Source: CAZELM01 sp964512995 (lineage in GTDB: Bacteria; CSSED10-310). Taken from it: a stretch of 64,000 nt of DNA. Below, piece after piece: positions 35,331 through 44,447 of the stretch. Location: contig CAZELM010000003.1 of the NCBI GenBank assembly GCA_964512995.1, forward strand, positions 103,830 through 167,829, given 5' to 3'. A program made the position numbers and the translations under genes. The notes under the pieces were generated by a model that saw nothing but the letters and a program-made list of their open reading frames with translations, made no database searches and was not told the DNA's origin. The first letter of the stretch is position 1. The number at the start of each line of letters is the position of its first letter.

Positions 35331-35740
35331 GGCGGGGTGAGGGTATCGCGACAAATACAAGGTCGGTGGAGTGAGGATATCACGACAAATACAAGGTTCG
35401 GATTTGTTTTTGGAATCATGGTCGGTGGAGTGAGGATATCACGACAAATACAAGGTTCGGATTTGTTTTTGGAATCATGGTCGGTGGAGTGAGGGTATCA
35501 CGACAAATACAAGGTTCGGGTTTGTTTTTGGAATCATGGCAGGTGGAGTGAGGGTATCACGACAAATACAAGGTTCGGGTTTGTTTTTGGAATCATGGCA
35601 GGTGGAGTGAGGGTATCACGACAAATACAAGGTTCGGGTTTATTTTTGTAATCATGGCCGTCTGAGTGAGGGGCTCACGACAGATACGAGGTTCGGGTTT
35701 GTTTTTGTAATCATGGCCGTCTGGGTGAGGGAGATACGAC
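35331..35740. repeat. 59-bp tandem repeat array
   Basis: Units start at 35365, 35424, 35483, 35542, 35601, 35660 and 35719 with exact 59-bp spacing, preceded by a shortened unit from 35331. Each contains GGTGGAGTGAGG, a TATCACGACAAATACAAGGTTCGG core and a TTTGTTTTTGGAATCATGG end. The five central units are nearly identical and the last two are diverged. It is non-coding. The stretch from 35741 to the miaB start is unremarkable. Confidence 0.93.
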
Positions 35741-35989
35741 CAATGCCTCGTTCTGCGCCGATGAAATTGCGTCACCGTATTCAGTTCAAACAGGCTTTTT
35801 TGTTTTTGAGGGGCACTTGAACTCATGCCAACCCCTCTGTGAACCGATATGGGAGTTGTGGATCTCCTTACAGTGAAACCGGAGTCCGATTCTCCGGTCG
35901 GGGGTACGACGCCGTTTTCGGATAAGCCTGCTCGTGTTTGATAAAACGTATTTGCAAATCAGACCTGATCGAATTATCATCCGACTGCC

Positions 35990-37324
35990 ATGGTGAAAAA
36001 GCGCCGATTTTACATAGAGACCTTTGGCTGTCAGATGAATGTGCATGATTCGGAGATGCTGGCGGATATTTTATGCATGAGCCATTTTGTCCCGGTCGAT
36101 TCTCCGGAGCAAGCTGATATTGTGATACTCAATACATGTTCCGTGAGAGCGAAAGCCGAGCAGAAAGTATTTTCACGGTTTGGTGTATTGAGAAGCCTGA
36201 AACAGGGCAATGAGAATCTGTGTTTTGTGCTGGCGGGATGTATGGCGAAAGCATGGGGAGCTAAACTTTTTCATCGGGTGCCAGGACTGGATATGATCAT
36301 CGGTCCCGGCGCATTGCAGAACCTGCCGGGTTATCTCGATGAAATCGTATCTGAGCCTCGGCCGGTGATGGATCTGTCCCAATCCGACGATGTTTTTCAG
36401 GTTCCATCAGAACACCGTCGCATCGCTGATGCCCATCATGCATGGGTAACGATCATGGAGGGATGCAATAATTTTTGTTCGTACTGCATCGTGCCGTATG
36501 TGAGAGGACCGGAGAAAAGTCGAGCGGGAGTGGAAATTGTGGATGAGGTGGAGCACTTGTCCCGCCATGGAGTCAGAGAAATCACACTTCTTGGACAGAA
36601 CGTGAATTCATATCAGGGGTTATCGGATGGTTTCCCGGGTCTTCTTCGAAGATTGAATGATATCCCAGGGCTGTACCGCATTCGGTTTACAACCTCTCAT
36701 CCCAAAGATATGTCTCCTGCCTTGATCACTGCGGTGGCGGAGTTGCCGAAGGTCTGTGAATTTCTACATTTTCCTGTTCAATCCGGCTCCACAAAAATAC
36801 TTCAGAAGATGAATCGGGGATATACCCGGGAAGATTATCTGCGAAAGGTTGAGTTGATTAAAAAAACAATTCCGGATGTTGCGTTGAGTTCGGATATCAT
36901 CGTTGGATTTCCCGGAGAAACGGAACAAGATTTTCTGGAAACCGTGTCATTGGTCAGAGAGGTTGAATTCGAAAATCTGTTTCTTTTCAACTACTCCATT
37001 CGTTCAGGAACCCGCGCAGCGGAACTGGATGATGATGTGCCTGACCGAACGAAAAACGAACGATTGGAACTGCTCCTGGAAATGCACCGAGCATATTCCT
37101 TAAAACGTAACAGCGATCTGATCGGCTGTCATGTTGAGGTGCTGGTGGATGGTTCTGCTAAACGGGGTGGCATAAAATGGAAGGGCCGAACCCGGCATAA
37201 CAGGGTTGTCAATTTTGAAGGGATGGGAGTTCCTGGACAATTGCAGGATGTTTACATTGAGAGCGTGAGTCCCAATTGTCTGTATGGCACAGCACTTGCT
37301 GCTCAAGCAATACGAACTGAATGA
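35990..37324 (+). CDS. miaB: tRNA-2-methylthio-N6-dimethylallyladenosine synthase
   Basis: MiaB is a radical-SAM methylthiotransferase acting on A37 of tRNAs that decode UNN codons. The N-terminal domain has ETFGCQMNVHDSEM, VLNTCSVR and LAGCMAK, which supply three Cys for one 4Fe-4S cluster. The radical-SAM motif CNNFCSYCIVPYVRGPE supplies the second cluster, and a TRAM domain ends the protein. The 444-residue length is standard. The ATG at 35990 has no strong ribosome-binding site. It faces a 1-kb repeat-rich spacer. Confidence 0.95.
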   Translation: MVKKRRFYIETFGCQMNVHDSEMLADILCMSHFVPVDSPEQADIVILNTCSVRAKAEQKVFSRFGVLRSLKQGNENLCFVLAGCMAKAWGAKLFHRVPGLDMIIGPGALQNLPGYLDEIVSEPRPVMDLSQSDDVFQVPSEHRRIADAHHAWVTIMEGCNNFCSYCIVPYVRGPEKSRAGVEIVDEVEHLSRHGVREITLLGQNVNSYQGLSDGFPGLLRRLNDIPGLYRIRFTTSHPKDMSPALITAVAELPKVCEFLHFPVQSGSTKILQKMNRGYTREDYLRKVELIKKTIPDVALSSDIIVGFPGETEQDFLETVSLVREVEFENLFLFNYSIRSGTRAAELDDDVPDRTKNERLELLLEMHRAYSLKRNSDLIGCHVEVLVDGSAKRGGIKWKGRTRHNRVVNFEGMGVPGQLQDVYIESVSPNCLYGTALAAQAIRTE

Positions 37325-37510
37325 TGTGGATGTAAAATCTGATGGTTTTGTTTATGAAAAATAATTGATTTTTTCGGTGAGTGTCCAGTTGTTGTGCAGA
37401 GTGGTCTGTTGAGGACATTCCAGGAATTCCGGAAGGCGTCAATTTCAGTTTTAATCAGACTGGTGCAATTGCATTTTAGGCAATGATATTATCGGGAGGA
37501 AATCTGGAAG

Positions 37511-37768
37511 ATGAATTTCAATGAACTTTCCCGCCGTTTAGCTCAGGAATTCGGAATGACACAGGATGTGTCCCGAAAAGTTCTAAAATTTGCGCTGGAT
37601 GAGATTGCAAAGGAAGTGAGTGATTGTAAACGGGTGTATTTTCGAGGTTTCGGGAGTTTTGCAAAGGAGTTGAAGCCTGCGAGAAAGTATCGGGATCCAA
37701 TCAGTGGTGAGATGAAACTGAGCCCTGAGGATTTACGCGTTCGGTTTCGCGCTTTTTTTAAATTTTAG
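37511..37768 (+). CDS. HU/IHF-family DNA-binding protein
   Basis: The 85-residue product follows the HU/IHF fold: two N-terminal helices (FNELSRRLAQEFGMTQDVSRKVLKF), beta strands including the RVYFRGFGSF signature, and a DNA-binding arm with RKYRDPISGEM. These proteins bend DNA and shape the nucleoid. HU or IHF subtype cannot be told. GGGAGG and GGAAG lie upstream of the ATG. The gene is followed by a convergent CPBP protease gene. Confidence 0.9.
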   Translation: MNFNELSRRLAQEFGMTQDVSRKVLKFALDEIAKEVSDCKRVYFRGFGSFAKELKPARKYRDPISGEMKLSPEDLRVRFRAFFKF

Positions 37769-37810
37769 ATCCGGTTTCAGGGACCCGCATATGGTGTGAG
37801 ATGATCATTG

Positions 37811-37837
37811 TGGTATTTCGAATCGCTGAAAATACCA
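37811..37837. other. Stem-loop between convergent genes
   Basis: TGGTATTT (37811-37818) pairs with the AAAATACCA at 37829-37837 around a 10-nt loop. It sits between the convergent HU-like and CPBP genes, so it could help end transcription, but there is no T-tract on either side. It may have no function. Confidence 0.3.
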
Positions 37838-37894
37838 GCCGGATGATGGATCAGAATAAGTCAAATTGATTTGCGGTTTGCGCATTTCTGAAGC

Positions 37895-38515
37895 CTAATG
37901 CATCGGAAATACTGCAAAAATAAGGATATCCCAGAGGATATGGCTGATAATGCCCGGAATGATACTTCGTCGCATCCACAATAAGATACTCCAGAAAGCG
38001 CCACAGATTCCGGCAGCAAGCACCAATATGGGATTCCCGGCAGGGATATGAACCGCAGCATAAAATAATACTGAGAGGATAATTCCTGTCCGGCTGGAAT
38101 AAACTCGACTCCATTCTCGCTGGACGAATCCCCGCCAGAAAATTTCTTCACCCGGTCCGATCGGAAAGATCAAGGTCAGGATGATGATCCATTCGGGAGT
38201 GCTGCCTTTGAGTTGATAGACATGGTCAACTCCGGCCCCTCCAGCGGGAATCAGTGCTCTGATCATCAGGTTCCCAACTGCAAAAACGGCATAAAGGATG
38301 AACGCAGACGCGACTCCCCAGAGAATATTTGCCCAATTCCATTCCGATTTTTCCCAGAGAGTCCTCGTATAAAAAAGTGGAATAATGATCAGGATGGCGG
38401 TGCTCATCGTGATGGATATCCAAAAGGGAAGAATCTGGAGAGAAAACATCTGATACCACAACAACGTTGCCAGAAACAGTGGTAGAATCGTATGGAATGG
38501 AATCTTCATTTTCAT
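37895..38515 (-). CDS. CPBP-family intramembrane metalloprotease (CAAX-type)
   Basis: The 206-residue protein has six or seven hydrophobic helices. It carries the first family motif GPGEEIFWRGFVQ (EExxxRG), a Phe-x-x-x-His helix (LFYAAVHIP) and HILWD near the C-terminus. These are the catalytic Glu and His ligands of CPBP/Rce1-like proteases. Bacterial members mature or protect secreted peptides; the substrate here is unknown. ATG start, no clear ribosome-binding site. Confidence 0.85.
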   Translation of the reverse strand: MKMKIPFHTILPLFLATLLWYQMFSLQILPFWISITMSTAILIIIPLFYTRTLWEKSEWNWANILWGVASAFILYAVFAVGNLMIRALIPAGGAGVDHVYQLKGSTPEWIIILTLIFPIGPGEEIFWRGFVQREWSRVYSSRTGIILSVLFYAAVHIPAGNPILVLAAGICGAFWSILLWMRRSIIPGIISHILWDILIFAVFPMH

Positions 38516-38600
38516 CCAATTTGCTTTTTAATGCATTCCCTTATAATTTTAAAGCGGAGGGTACTGCCGATGGAGGACCCGCATGAGGGAGGATACCTAA

Positions 38601-39092
38601 ATGTTCGTCAAAATGACAGTGTATAACCTTGCGATGGACCCATTCAGTAATGTGCCGATCGTTCTTTTAAGAGATGAGTCAGGGGAGTTAATCGTTCCGA
38701 TCTGGGTCGGAGGTTTTGAAGCGAATGCGATTGCTTTGGAATTGCAGAAAATTCAACCAGTTCGACCCATCACCCATGATCTTCTGAAAAGCATTTTAAA
38801 GAAGCTGAATATAGTCGTGACGCGAGTTCTCATTACAGATCTCAAAGAAGGGACCTATTATGCGATTCTGGAATTGAAAGGTCCATCGGGAGCGTTATCT
38901 ATGGATTCCAGACCATCTGACGCGATTGCCATGGCATTGCGGTTTGATGCTCCCATCTTTGTCAGTCAGACCGTGATCGAAAAAAGTAAAGCTGCGGATC
39001 ATGGTTCGGAGCCTGAGAAGGATGAAACGGAAAAACTGAAAGATTGGCTGAAATCGCTGCGCCCCGAAGATTTTGGGAAATATGGCATGTAG
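38601..39092 (+). CDS. Bifunctional nuclease family (DUF151) protein
   Basis: The 163-residue product contains the BFN core: VIVLL-like VPIVLLRDESGELIVPIWVGGFEANAIALEL, then THDLLKSILKKLNI and SMDSRPSDAIAMALRFDAPIFVS. The family has DNase/RNase activity in some plants and bacteria, but its role here is unknown. A GGGAGG site precedes the ATG. It is the last gene before the T2SS operon and is separated from it by 140 bp. Confidence 0.85.
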   Translation: MFVKMTVYNLAMDPFSNVPIVLLRDESGELIVPIWVGGFEANAIALELQKIQPVRPITHDLLKSILKKLNIVVTRVLITDLKEGTYYAILELKGPSGALSMDSRPSDAIAMALRFDAPIFVSQTVIEKSKAADHGSEPEKDETEKLKDWLKSLRPEDFGKYGM

Positions 39093-39232
39093 CGATTTCG
39101 ATCCGAAAACATGGCTGACCATACACAATCAACAATTTCGAACAATGTATCCGCCACATTTTTCAGGAACTTCTGTGTATAATAAACGTTATATCATTGA
39201 TTACCCGATCGGAGTACAGAGAGGAGGATTCA

Positions 39233-40960
39233 TTGACTGTAATACTCCCTGAAATCAGTTTTACTCAACATTTACTTCAAACCGGAACCGTAAGTCAGGA
39301 AGACCTGGAAATCGCAAAAAAGCATGCGATGCGTTCCGGAAAACGAGTTCAGGATGCATTACTGGAGTTTGGCTTGTTATCGACTCGAAAATATGCAGAG
39401 AATCTCAGTCTTTTTTTCCATCTGTCTTTTATCGATCTTTCGGATTTAGAGATAACTCCGATCCAGGACTTGCCGGTTACCGTTCAATTTTTAAGACAAT
39501 ATCGGATACTTCCCATCACCATGAATGATTCTGCGCTCCAGTTAGTCATCGCGGATCCGATGAATCTCGCTGCATTGGACAACTTAAAAAGTGTCGTAAA
39601 TCGAAGTATCGAAGTGTTTGTTGCGGATTCGATCGAGATCGAGCGCCGGATTGAGGAGGTCTATGGGAGCGGCGCTTCTGTCATGACAACGATTTTGGAG
39701 GGCATGCAGGAGGAAGATCTCGAGATTTTAGGGAGAGATGAAGACCAGAACATCGATGCATTGCGGGATATGGCTTCCGAAGCACCGGTAATCAAACTGG
39801 TAAACCTGATCTTTTCCCAGGCGGTTGAAATTGGAGCGAGTGATATACACATCGAACCATTTGAAGGGGATTTAAAGATTCGATATCGGGTTGATGGCGT
39901 TTTATATGACCAGGAATCGCCTCCCAAACGGTTTCAGTCTGCTATTATCTCCCGAGTGAAAATTCTGAGCCGGCTGAATATCGCGGAACATCGATTGCCA
40001 CAGGATGGACGTATTCGGCTGAGGATCATGGGTCAGGTGATCGATGTTCGTGTCAGCACTGTTCCGACAATGTATGGAGAAAGTGTCGTGATGCGTCTTC
40101 TCGATCAGTCCAGTATGTTTATTCAACTGGAACAGCTCGGGTTCCCTGGAGATCTCCTCGATGTATTCAAAGGATTGATTCAGCATCCGCATGGAATGAT
40201 TCTGGTCACGGGACCAACCGGATCCGGAAAAACAACGACACTTTATGCCGCTCTGGATAAGATCAACCGGCCCGACAAGAAGATCATTACAATAGAGGAG
40301 CCGGTGGAATATCAGTTGAAAGGCGTCAATCAGATACAAGTGAACAGCAAGATTGGACTGACATTTGCGTCCGGCCTCCGTTCCATCGTCCGTCAGGATC
40401 CCGACGTGATCATGGTCGGTGAAATCCGGGATGTCGAAACCGCTGAGATTGCGATTCAGTCTGCATTGACGGGGCACCTTGTGTTTTCCACGGTACATAC
40501 CAACGATGCCTGCGGTGCGATTACGCGATTACAGGATATGGGAGTGGAAAATTATCTCACGGCATCCTGTCTCGATGGTGTACTGGCGCAGCGTCTGGTC
40601 CGAAAGATATGCCAGGAATGCAAACGGCCGACAACCGTCGATCCGAAAGCGCTAAAGGAACTGGAAGTGGAAAATGGCGATGTCGGGAAATTGATTGCGT
40701 ACCATGGAAGCGGCTGCAAACGATGCAACAATTCAGGATATCGGGGTCGTCTCGGTATTTATGAGTTATTTATTGTGACGGATCGATTCAAAGACCTGAT
40801 CATCGAGAAAGCCGGCTCCAATATCCTGAAAAGAGAAGCTCGGCGCAGCGGTATGCGAACACTGCGGGAAGACGGATGGCAGAAAGTCAAAGCTGGATTG
40901 ACGACGATCGAGGAAGTGATGCGGGTTACTCAAGAGGAAGAGAAATATACGCATGCATGA
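39233..40960 (+). CDS. gspE: Type II secretion ATPase GspE
   Basis: GspE powers pseudopilus assembly. The 575-residue product has the T2SS-E N-terminal domain (ALLEFGLLSTRKYAENLSLF), Walker A GPTGSGKTTT at about 327-335, the Asp box, Walker B/His boxes in IMVGEIRDVETAEIAIQSALTG (about 393) and STVHTND, and a four-cysteine zinc site (CQEC at about 460, CKRC at about 497). The start is a TTG at 39233 with AGGAGG upstream; a longer frame starts at another TTG (39197). TATAAT at 39178-39183 may be the -10 of the operon. First gene of the gspE-D operon. Confidence 0.93.
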   Translation: MTVILPEISFTQHLLQTGTVSQEDLEIAKKHAMRSGKRVQDALLEFGLLSTRKYAENLSLFFHLSFIDLSDLEITPIQDLPVTVQFLRQYRILPITMNDSALQLVIADPMNLAALDNLKSVVNRSIEVFVADSIEIERRIEEVYGSGASVMTTILEGMQEEDLEILGRDEDQNIDALRDMASEAPVIKLVNLIFSQAVEIGASDIHIEPFEGDLKIRYRVDGVLYDQESPPKRFQSAIISRVKILSRLNIAEHRLPQDGRIRLRIMGQVIDVRVSTVPTMYGESVVMRLLDQSSMFIQLEQLGFPGDLLDVFKGLIQHPHGMILVTGPTGSGKTTTLYAALDKINRPDKKIITIEEPVEYQLKGVNQIQVNSKIGLTFASGLRSIVRQDPDVIMVGEIRDVETAEIAIQSALTGHLVFSTVHTNDACGAITRLQDMGVENYLTASCLDGVLAQRLVRKICQECKRPTTVDPKALKELEVENGDVGKLIAYHGSGCKRCNNSGYRGRLGIYELFIVTDRFKDLIIEKAGSNILKREARRSGMRTLREDGWQKVKAGLTTIEEVMRVTQEEEKYTHA

Positions 40961-40984
40961 AAGCATAAAATGTGAGGCGTAACG

Positions 40985-42208
40985 ATGGCAAAATTTTCCT
41001 ATAAAGCAGCCGAGAAAAACGGGCAATACAAAACAGGGGTCATCGAAGCGTCCAGTGAAATTGCGGTCGTTCAAAAACTCCGGGAACAGAATCTTCGCCC
41101 CATCCTCATTAATCCCTTGACGATAAAAGAATCAAAACAAACCACAGCGTTAAATCTGTCGGCCTTTTTTGCACGTGTCAGGCGAACCGATGTCATGGAT
41201 TTTACTTCCAAATTGTCGATTCTGATTGAAGCAGGCATTCCATTGGATCGATGCCTGGCAATCACAACGGATTTGACAGAAAATCCTAAGATGAAAGAAA
41301 TCATCCGGGAGTTGCGCCGGAAGGTTCAGGGTGGCGCTTCATTCGGGGATTCTTTAAGTCAGCATCCGAAAATCTTCAATCGTCTGTATGTTAATATGGT
41401 ACGTTCCGGAGAAACCGGAGGTGTTTTGGAGTCCATTCTCCAGAGATTGGCCGGATTTCTGGAAAGTTCCCAGGAATTGCGTCAGGAGATTGTATCCGCC
41501 AGTATTTATCCGATATTGCTGTCTACCGTGGGCGGCCTGGTGGTTGGATTCATGGTGACCTATGTGCTGCCCAAATTTACGGTGATTTTTGAAAATATGG
41601 GAGCAGACTTGCCGTTGCCCACTAAAATCCTGGTACAGAGTACCGAGTTTGTGAAAAGCAGTTGGTTTTTTATCATCGGTGCCATTATCATTCTGTCAAT
41701 CATCGTGAAACAATATATCAAAACGAAGGAAGGCCGTATGAAATGGGATGACCTGAAGCTGAAATTGCCTCTTCTGGGTAATCTGCTTCAAAAAATAGAA
41801 GTGGCACGATTCGCACGAACACTGGGAACACTCGTTCGGTCCGGAGTGCCTATCCTGCAAGCGCTTTCCATCGTGAAGGAAACTCTGACCAATGAAGTGA
41901 TGGCCACTTCGCTGATATCGGTATATGGCAGATTGAAAGAAGGTGGAGGTTTGGCGAATCCCCTGAAGGATACCGGGCGATTCCCGCCTCTGGCAGTACA
42001 TATGATAGCGGTTGGTGAAGAAACAGGTTCCTTCGAATCCATGCTGCTCAAAGTGGCTGATACCTATGAAAATGATGTCAGAGTTACAGTGAAACGGGTG
42101 ATGTCTCTGGTAGAGCCATTGCTGATATTGACAATGGGTGTTGTTGTCGGATTTATCGTTATTTCCATGCTGATGGCTGTTTTCAGCGTGTCAGACATGC
42201 CGATGTAA
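40985..42208 (+). CDS. gspF: Type II secretion inner-membrane protein GspF
   Basis: The 407-residue polytopic protein has two T2SSF repeats (about 70-195 and 270-395), each with the DFTSKLSILIEAGIPL-type or ARFARTLGTLVRSGVPILQAL-type helix-turn, followed by membrane helices near 170-190, 215-240 and 375-400. It forms the inner-membrane core around GspE. It begins 24 bp after gspE with GAGGCG upstream. Confidence 0.93.
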   Translation: MAKFSYKAAEKNGQYKTGVIEASSEIAVVQKLREQNLRPILINPLTIKESKQTTALNLSAFFARVRRTDVMDFTSKLSILIEAGIPLDRCLAITTDLTENPKMKEIIRELRRKVQGGASFGDSLSQHPKIFNRLYVNMVRSGETGGVLESILQRLAGFLESSQELRQEIVSASIYPILLSTVGGLVVGFMVTYVLPKFTVIFENMGADLPLPTKILVQSTEFVKSSWFFIIGAIIILSIIVKQYIKTKEGRMKWDDLKLKLPLLGNLLQKIEVARFARTLGTLVRSGVPILQALSIVKETLTNEVMATSLISVYGRLKEGGGLANPLKDTGRFPPLAVHMIAVGEETGSFESMLLKVADTYENDVRVTVKRVMSLVEPLLILTMGVVVGFIVISMLMAVFSVSDMPM

Positions 42209-42235
42209 AAAAAGATATTTTTTGGAGGTATCGTG

Positions 42236-42643
42236 ATGAAAAAAACCACGGTAATGTGGCATCAGAAGAAGCGCGAAAGAGGATTTACTCTGGTTGAAAT
42301 CATGGTGGTCGTGGTCATTATCGGACTTCTGGCAGGTCTGGTGGGTCCCCGCATTTTTAATCGGCTCGAAAAAGCCAAGTTCGAGACCGCAAAGACTCAA
42401 ATGAGTCAAATCAAAACCTCACTGGCTACATACCGTCTGGACGTCGGACGTTATCCCGATCGTCTGGATTGCCTGATTCAGCCTTGTGGAGACGGATGGT
42501 CGGGTCCCTATCTGGACAGCGAAGAAGTCCCGCTTGATCCATGGAACAATGATTATCAATATGAAGTCAAAGACAATGGAAAAGCCTTTTCCATTTCCAG
42601 TACCGCCGGGGGAGGTGAACAACCCATCACGGTCAAGGGATGA
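42236..42643 (+). CDS. gspG: Type II secretion major pseudopilin GspG
   Basis: The prepilin signal ends RERG/FTLVEIMVVVVIIGLLAGLV, where cleavage by a prepilin peptidase falls before Phe. The remainder (about 120 residues) has the GspG C-terminal features: LDVGRYPDRLDCLIQ, YLDSEEVPLDPWNNDYQYEV. GGAGGT precedes both GTG (42233) and ATG (42236); I use the ATG. The prepilin peptidase itself (GspO) is not in the window. Confidence 0.93.
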   Translation: MKKTTVMWHQKKRERGFTLVEIMVVVVIIGLLAGLVGPRIFNRLEKAKFETAKTQMSQIKTSLATYRLDVGRYPDRLDCLIQPCGDGWSGPYLDSEEVPLDPWNNDYQYEVKDNGKAFSISSTAGGGEQPITVKG

Positions 42644-43200
42644 GCCACGAGCCACGGCATAAAACCCATCAGCCGGGTTACACACTTCTGGAACTCATGG
42701 CAGTGCTTGCCATAATCTCCATTGCAATTGCCATTTCCGCTCCCAAAATCGGCAATGGATTTCACCACATGCAGTTGAAGACAAGTGTCAAACGGTTCGC
42801 TTCATCACTTCGTGCAGCTCGAAGTATCGCCGTATCGCAGCGTGCGCGAGTTGTCGCAGAACTCGACTGGGAATCCAACACATGTACATTTTCCATGCAC
42901 CGGGTCCAGAAACGAGTCACTCAAAGTAGTGCTGCTATGGTGGAGCAAGGCGGGGAGACAAGCGGTCAATATGTACCCGAGATCATTCAGGAACCGTTTA
43001 CACTCACAGATGATATCTTTTTTGATTCATTTCTCATCAATGATTCGTCCTCTGAGAATCATGCACGGGGTGTTATCGCTTTTTTCCCTCATGGTAATTC
43101 CACGGGTGGGACCGTAATTATCAGCTCGAATGAAGGGTATCAATATGCGGTATCCGTTGACCGATTGACCGGCCGGGTTAAAGTCGAATCATTGACATGA
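42640..43200 (+). CDS. gspH: Type II secretion minor pseudopilin GspH (FimT-type)
   Basis: The 186-residue product has a prepilin signal (PG/YTLLELMAVLAIISIAIAIS) and the FimT/GspH-type region that follows (LKTSVKRFASSLRAARSIAVSQRARVV). GspH is part of the pseudopilus tip complex. It overlaps gspG by 4 bp (ATGA). The C-terminal beta domain is poorly conserved, so the H assignment rests on position and the signal region. Confidence 0.82.
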   Translation: MSHEPRHKTHQPGYTLLELMAVLAIISIAIAISAPKIGNGFHHMQLKTSVKRFASSLRAARSIAVSQRARVVAELDWESNTCTFSMHRVQKRVTQSSAAMVEQGGETSGQYVPEIIQEPFTLTDDIFFDSFLINDSSSENHARGVIAFFPHGNSTGGTVIISSNEGYQYAVSVDRLTGRVKVESLT

Positions 43201-43688
43201 CACGCTTTCATCACATGCCTGTGAAATGCATGACCGGGTTTACCCTTATGGAGATCATGGTTGCACTGGCCATTCTCAGCATTGCGCTTGTAGGCGTGAT
43301 GCATGTGTTCACCAGTTCGTTGACAGGAATTGGAAAATCAGAATTGTACACAGAAGCTGCCCTGGTGGCTCGCCAGGTAATGGAAGCCAAGCTGATCGAT
43401 CCCAATCTGGCGGAAGGTACGGAGGTTGGGACATATTTGGATATTTTCGACTGGGAACTGGATGTCGTGAGACAACCCGTGGTCACTGGAGACGATATGG
43501 ATAGTCTTCCCTCTGATCAACCCATGCCTGTCATTGACTGGCTGGAGGAGGAGTCTCCCGTTGTTTTATATGAGCTGACAGTGACCGTGTCCTGGCCGAA
43601 TGCCGGGTATCCCGGACAATTCACACTGAAAACACTCTCCACCCGTGTCGAACCGGAGGAAGAAGCAGAGGGCGAACCGTCCGAATGA
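43197..43688 (+). CDS. gspI: Type II secretion minor pseudopilin GspI
   Basis: The 163-residue product has the prepilin peptide TG/FTLMEIMVALAILSIALVGVM and a family-like ARQVMEAKL segment. It probably helps to initiate pseudopilus assembly with GspJ and GspK. It overlaps both neighbouring genes by 4 bp (ATGA). A Glu-rich tail ends the protein. Confidence 0.85.
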   Translation: MTRFHHMPVKCMTGFTLMEIMVALAILSIALVGVMHVFTSSLTGIGKSELYTEAALVARQVMEAKLIDPNLAEGTEVGTYLDIFDWELDVVRQPVVTGDDMDSLPSDQPMPVIDWLEEESPVVLYELTVTVSWPNAGYPGQFTLKTLSTRVEPEEEAEGEPSE

Positions 43689-44443
43689 AAACGCAGCGAT
43701 TCCATCAATCTCAAGGATTTACACTGCTGGAACTCATGCTGTCTCTTGCCATTCTGGCATTGATCAGTCTCGGCATTGCCTCCGGATTAACCGCTGGCAT
43801 TCGAGCCTGGGAGTCCGGAGAACGAAATCTGTCCAAATACCAACGCAAACGGATCGTCTGTGAACGACTGTATCGGGAAATTGGAGGTGCATTGAATTTA
43901 AAGGGAAAATTGGAGGATGAAGAACAGGCCAAGATGATCTTCAGAGGAGAAACCGATTCTCTGACATTCATCACAACAGCAGGTGCTATGATTTCGCCGG
44001 GATTACCTATGGCCCTCAAGGAATCTTCCATCTATGTTGCACCGGGATCGGGTCTCGTAATACGCGAATCCATGTTTTCCCGGTCTGATTTTTTCGATCA
44101 GAATCGGGGACAGGAATACATCCTGGATCCGGATGTGACAGCGCTTAAATTTCGATACTATTATGTTCCCAAAGCCGCTCGTATCATCAGTGATGAACCG
44201 ATAGAGGGAGAGTGGTTATCAACGTGGGGACCCGATCATCTTGAAATAGAAGAAACGGTCGTTGAAGAAGAAGATCAGATGAAGGAAATCCGGGATCGGG
44301 AGATCAAAATGAATCTGCCGGTCTGTGTTGAAGTCATCGTAATGGTGACAGAACCGGACACCGGTGCTTCCGAAGAATGGGCTCCAATCATGATCCCGCT
44401 GAAAGAATCCCGAACATTAGGCGTTTCTGCCAGACGGAGATAA
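43685..44443 (+). CDS. gspJ: Type II secretion minor pseudopilin GspJ
   Basis: The 252-residue product has a prepilin signal (QG/FTLLELMLSLAILALISLGIA) and the GspJ-like segment in which the hydrophobic helix is followed by RNLSKYQRKRIVCERLYREIGG. It joins GspI and GspK at the pseudopilus tip. It overlaps gspI by 4 bp, with 4 bp between its stop and gspK. Confidence 0.85.
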   Translation: MKTQRFHQSQGFTLLELMLSLAILALISLGIASGLTAGIRAWESGERNLSKYQRKRIVCERLYREIGGALNLKGKLEDEEQAKMIFRGETDSLTFITTAGAMISPGLPMALKESSIYVAPGSGLVIRESMFSRSDFFDQNRGQEYILDPDVTALKFRYYYVPKAARIISDEPIEGEWLSTWGPDHLEIEETVVEEEDQMKEIRDREIKMNLPVCVEVIVMVTEPDTGASEEWAPIMIPLKESRTLGVSARRR

Positions 44444-44447
44444 TGAT

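Noticed and set aside
34961..35419. 152-codon open frame upstream of pduL
   Set aside because: It has no ribosome-binding site, overlaps repeats and the pduL start, and resembles no protein family.
35331..35740. Possible CRISPR array
   Set aside because: The repeats are directly tandem with no unique spacers, and no cas gene is present.
37811..37837. Rho-independent terminator between the HU-like and CPBP genes
   Set aside because: A stem-loop exists but has no adjacent T-run, so I list it only as a stem-loop of unknown role.
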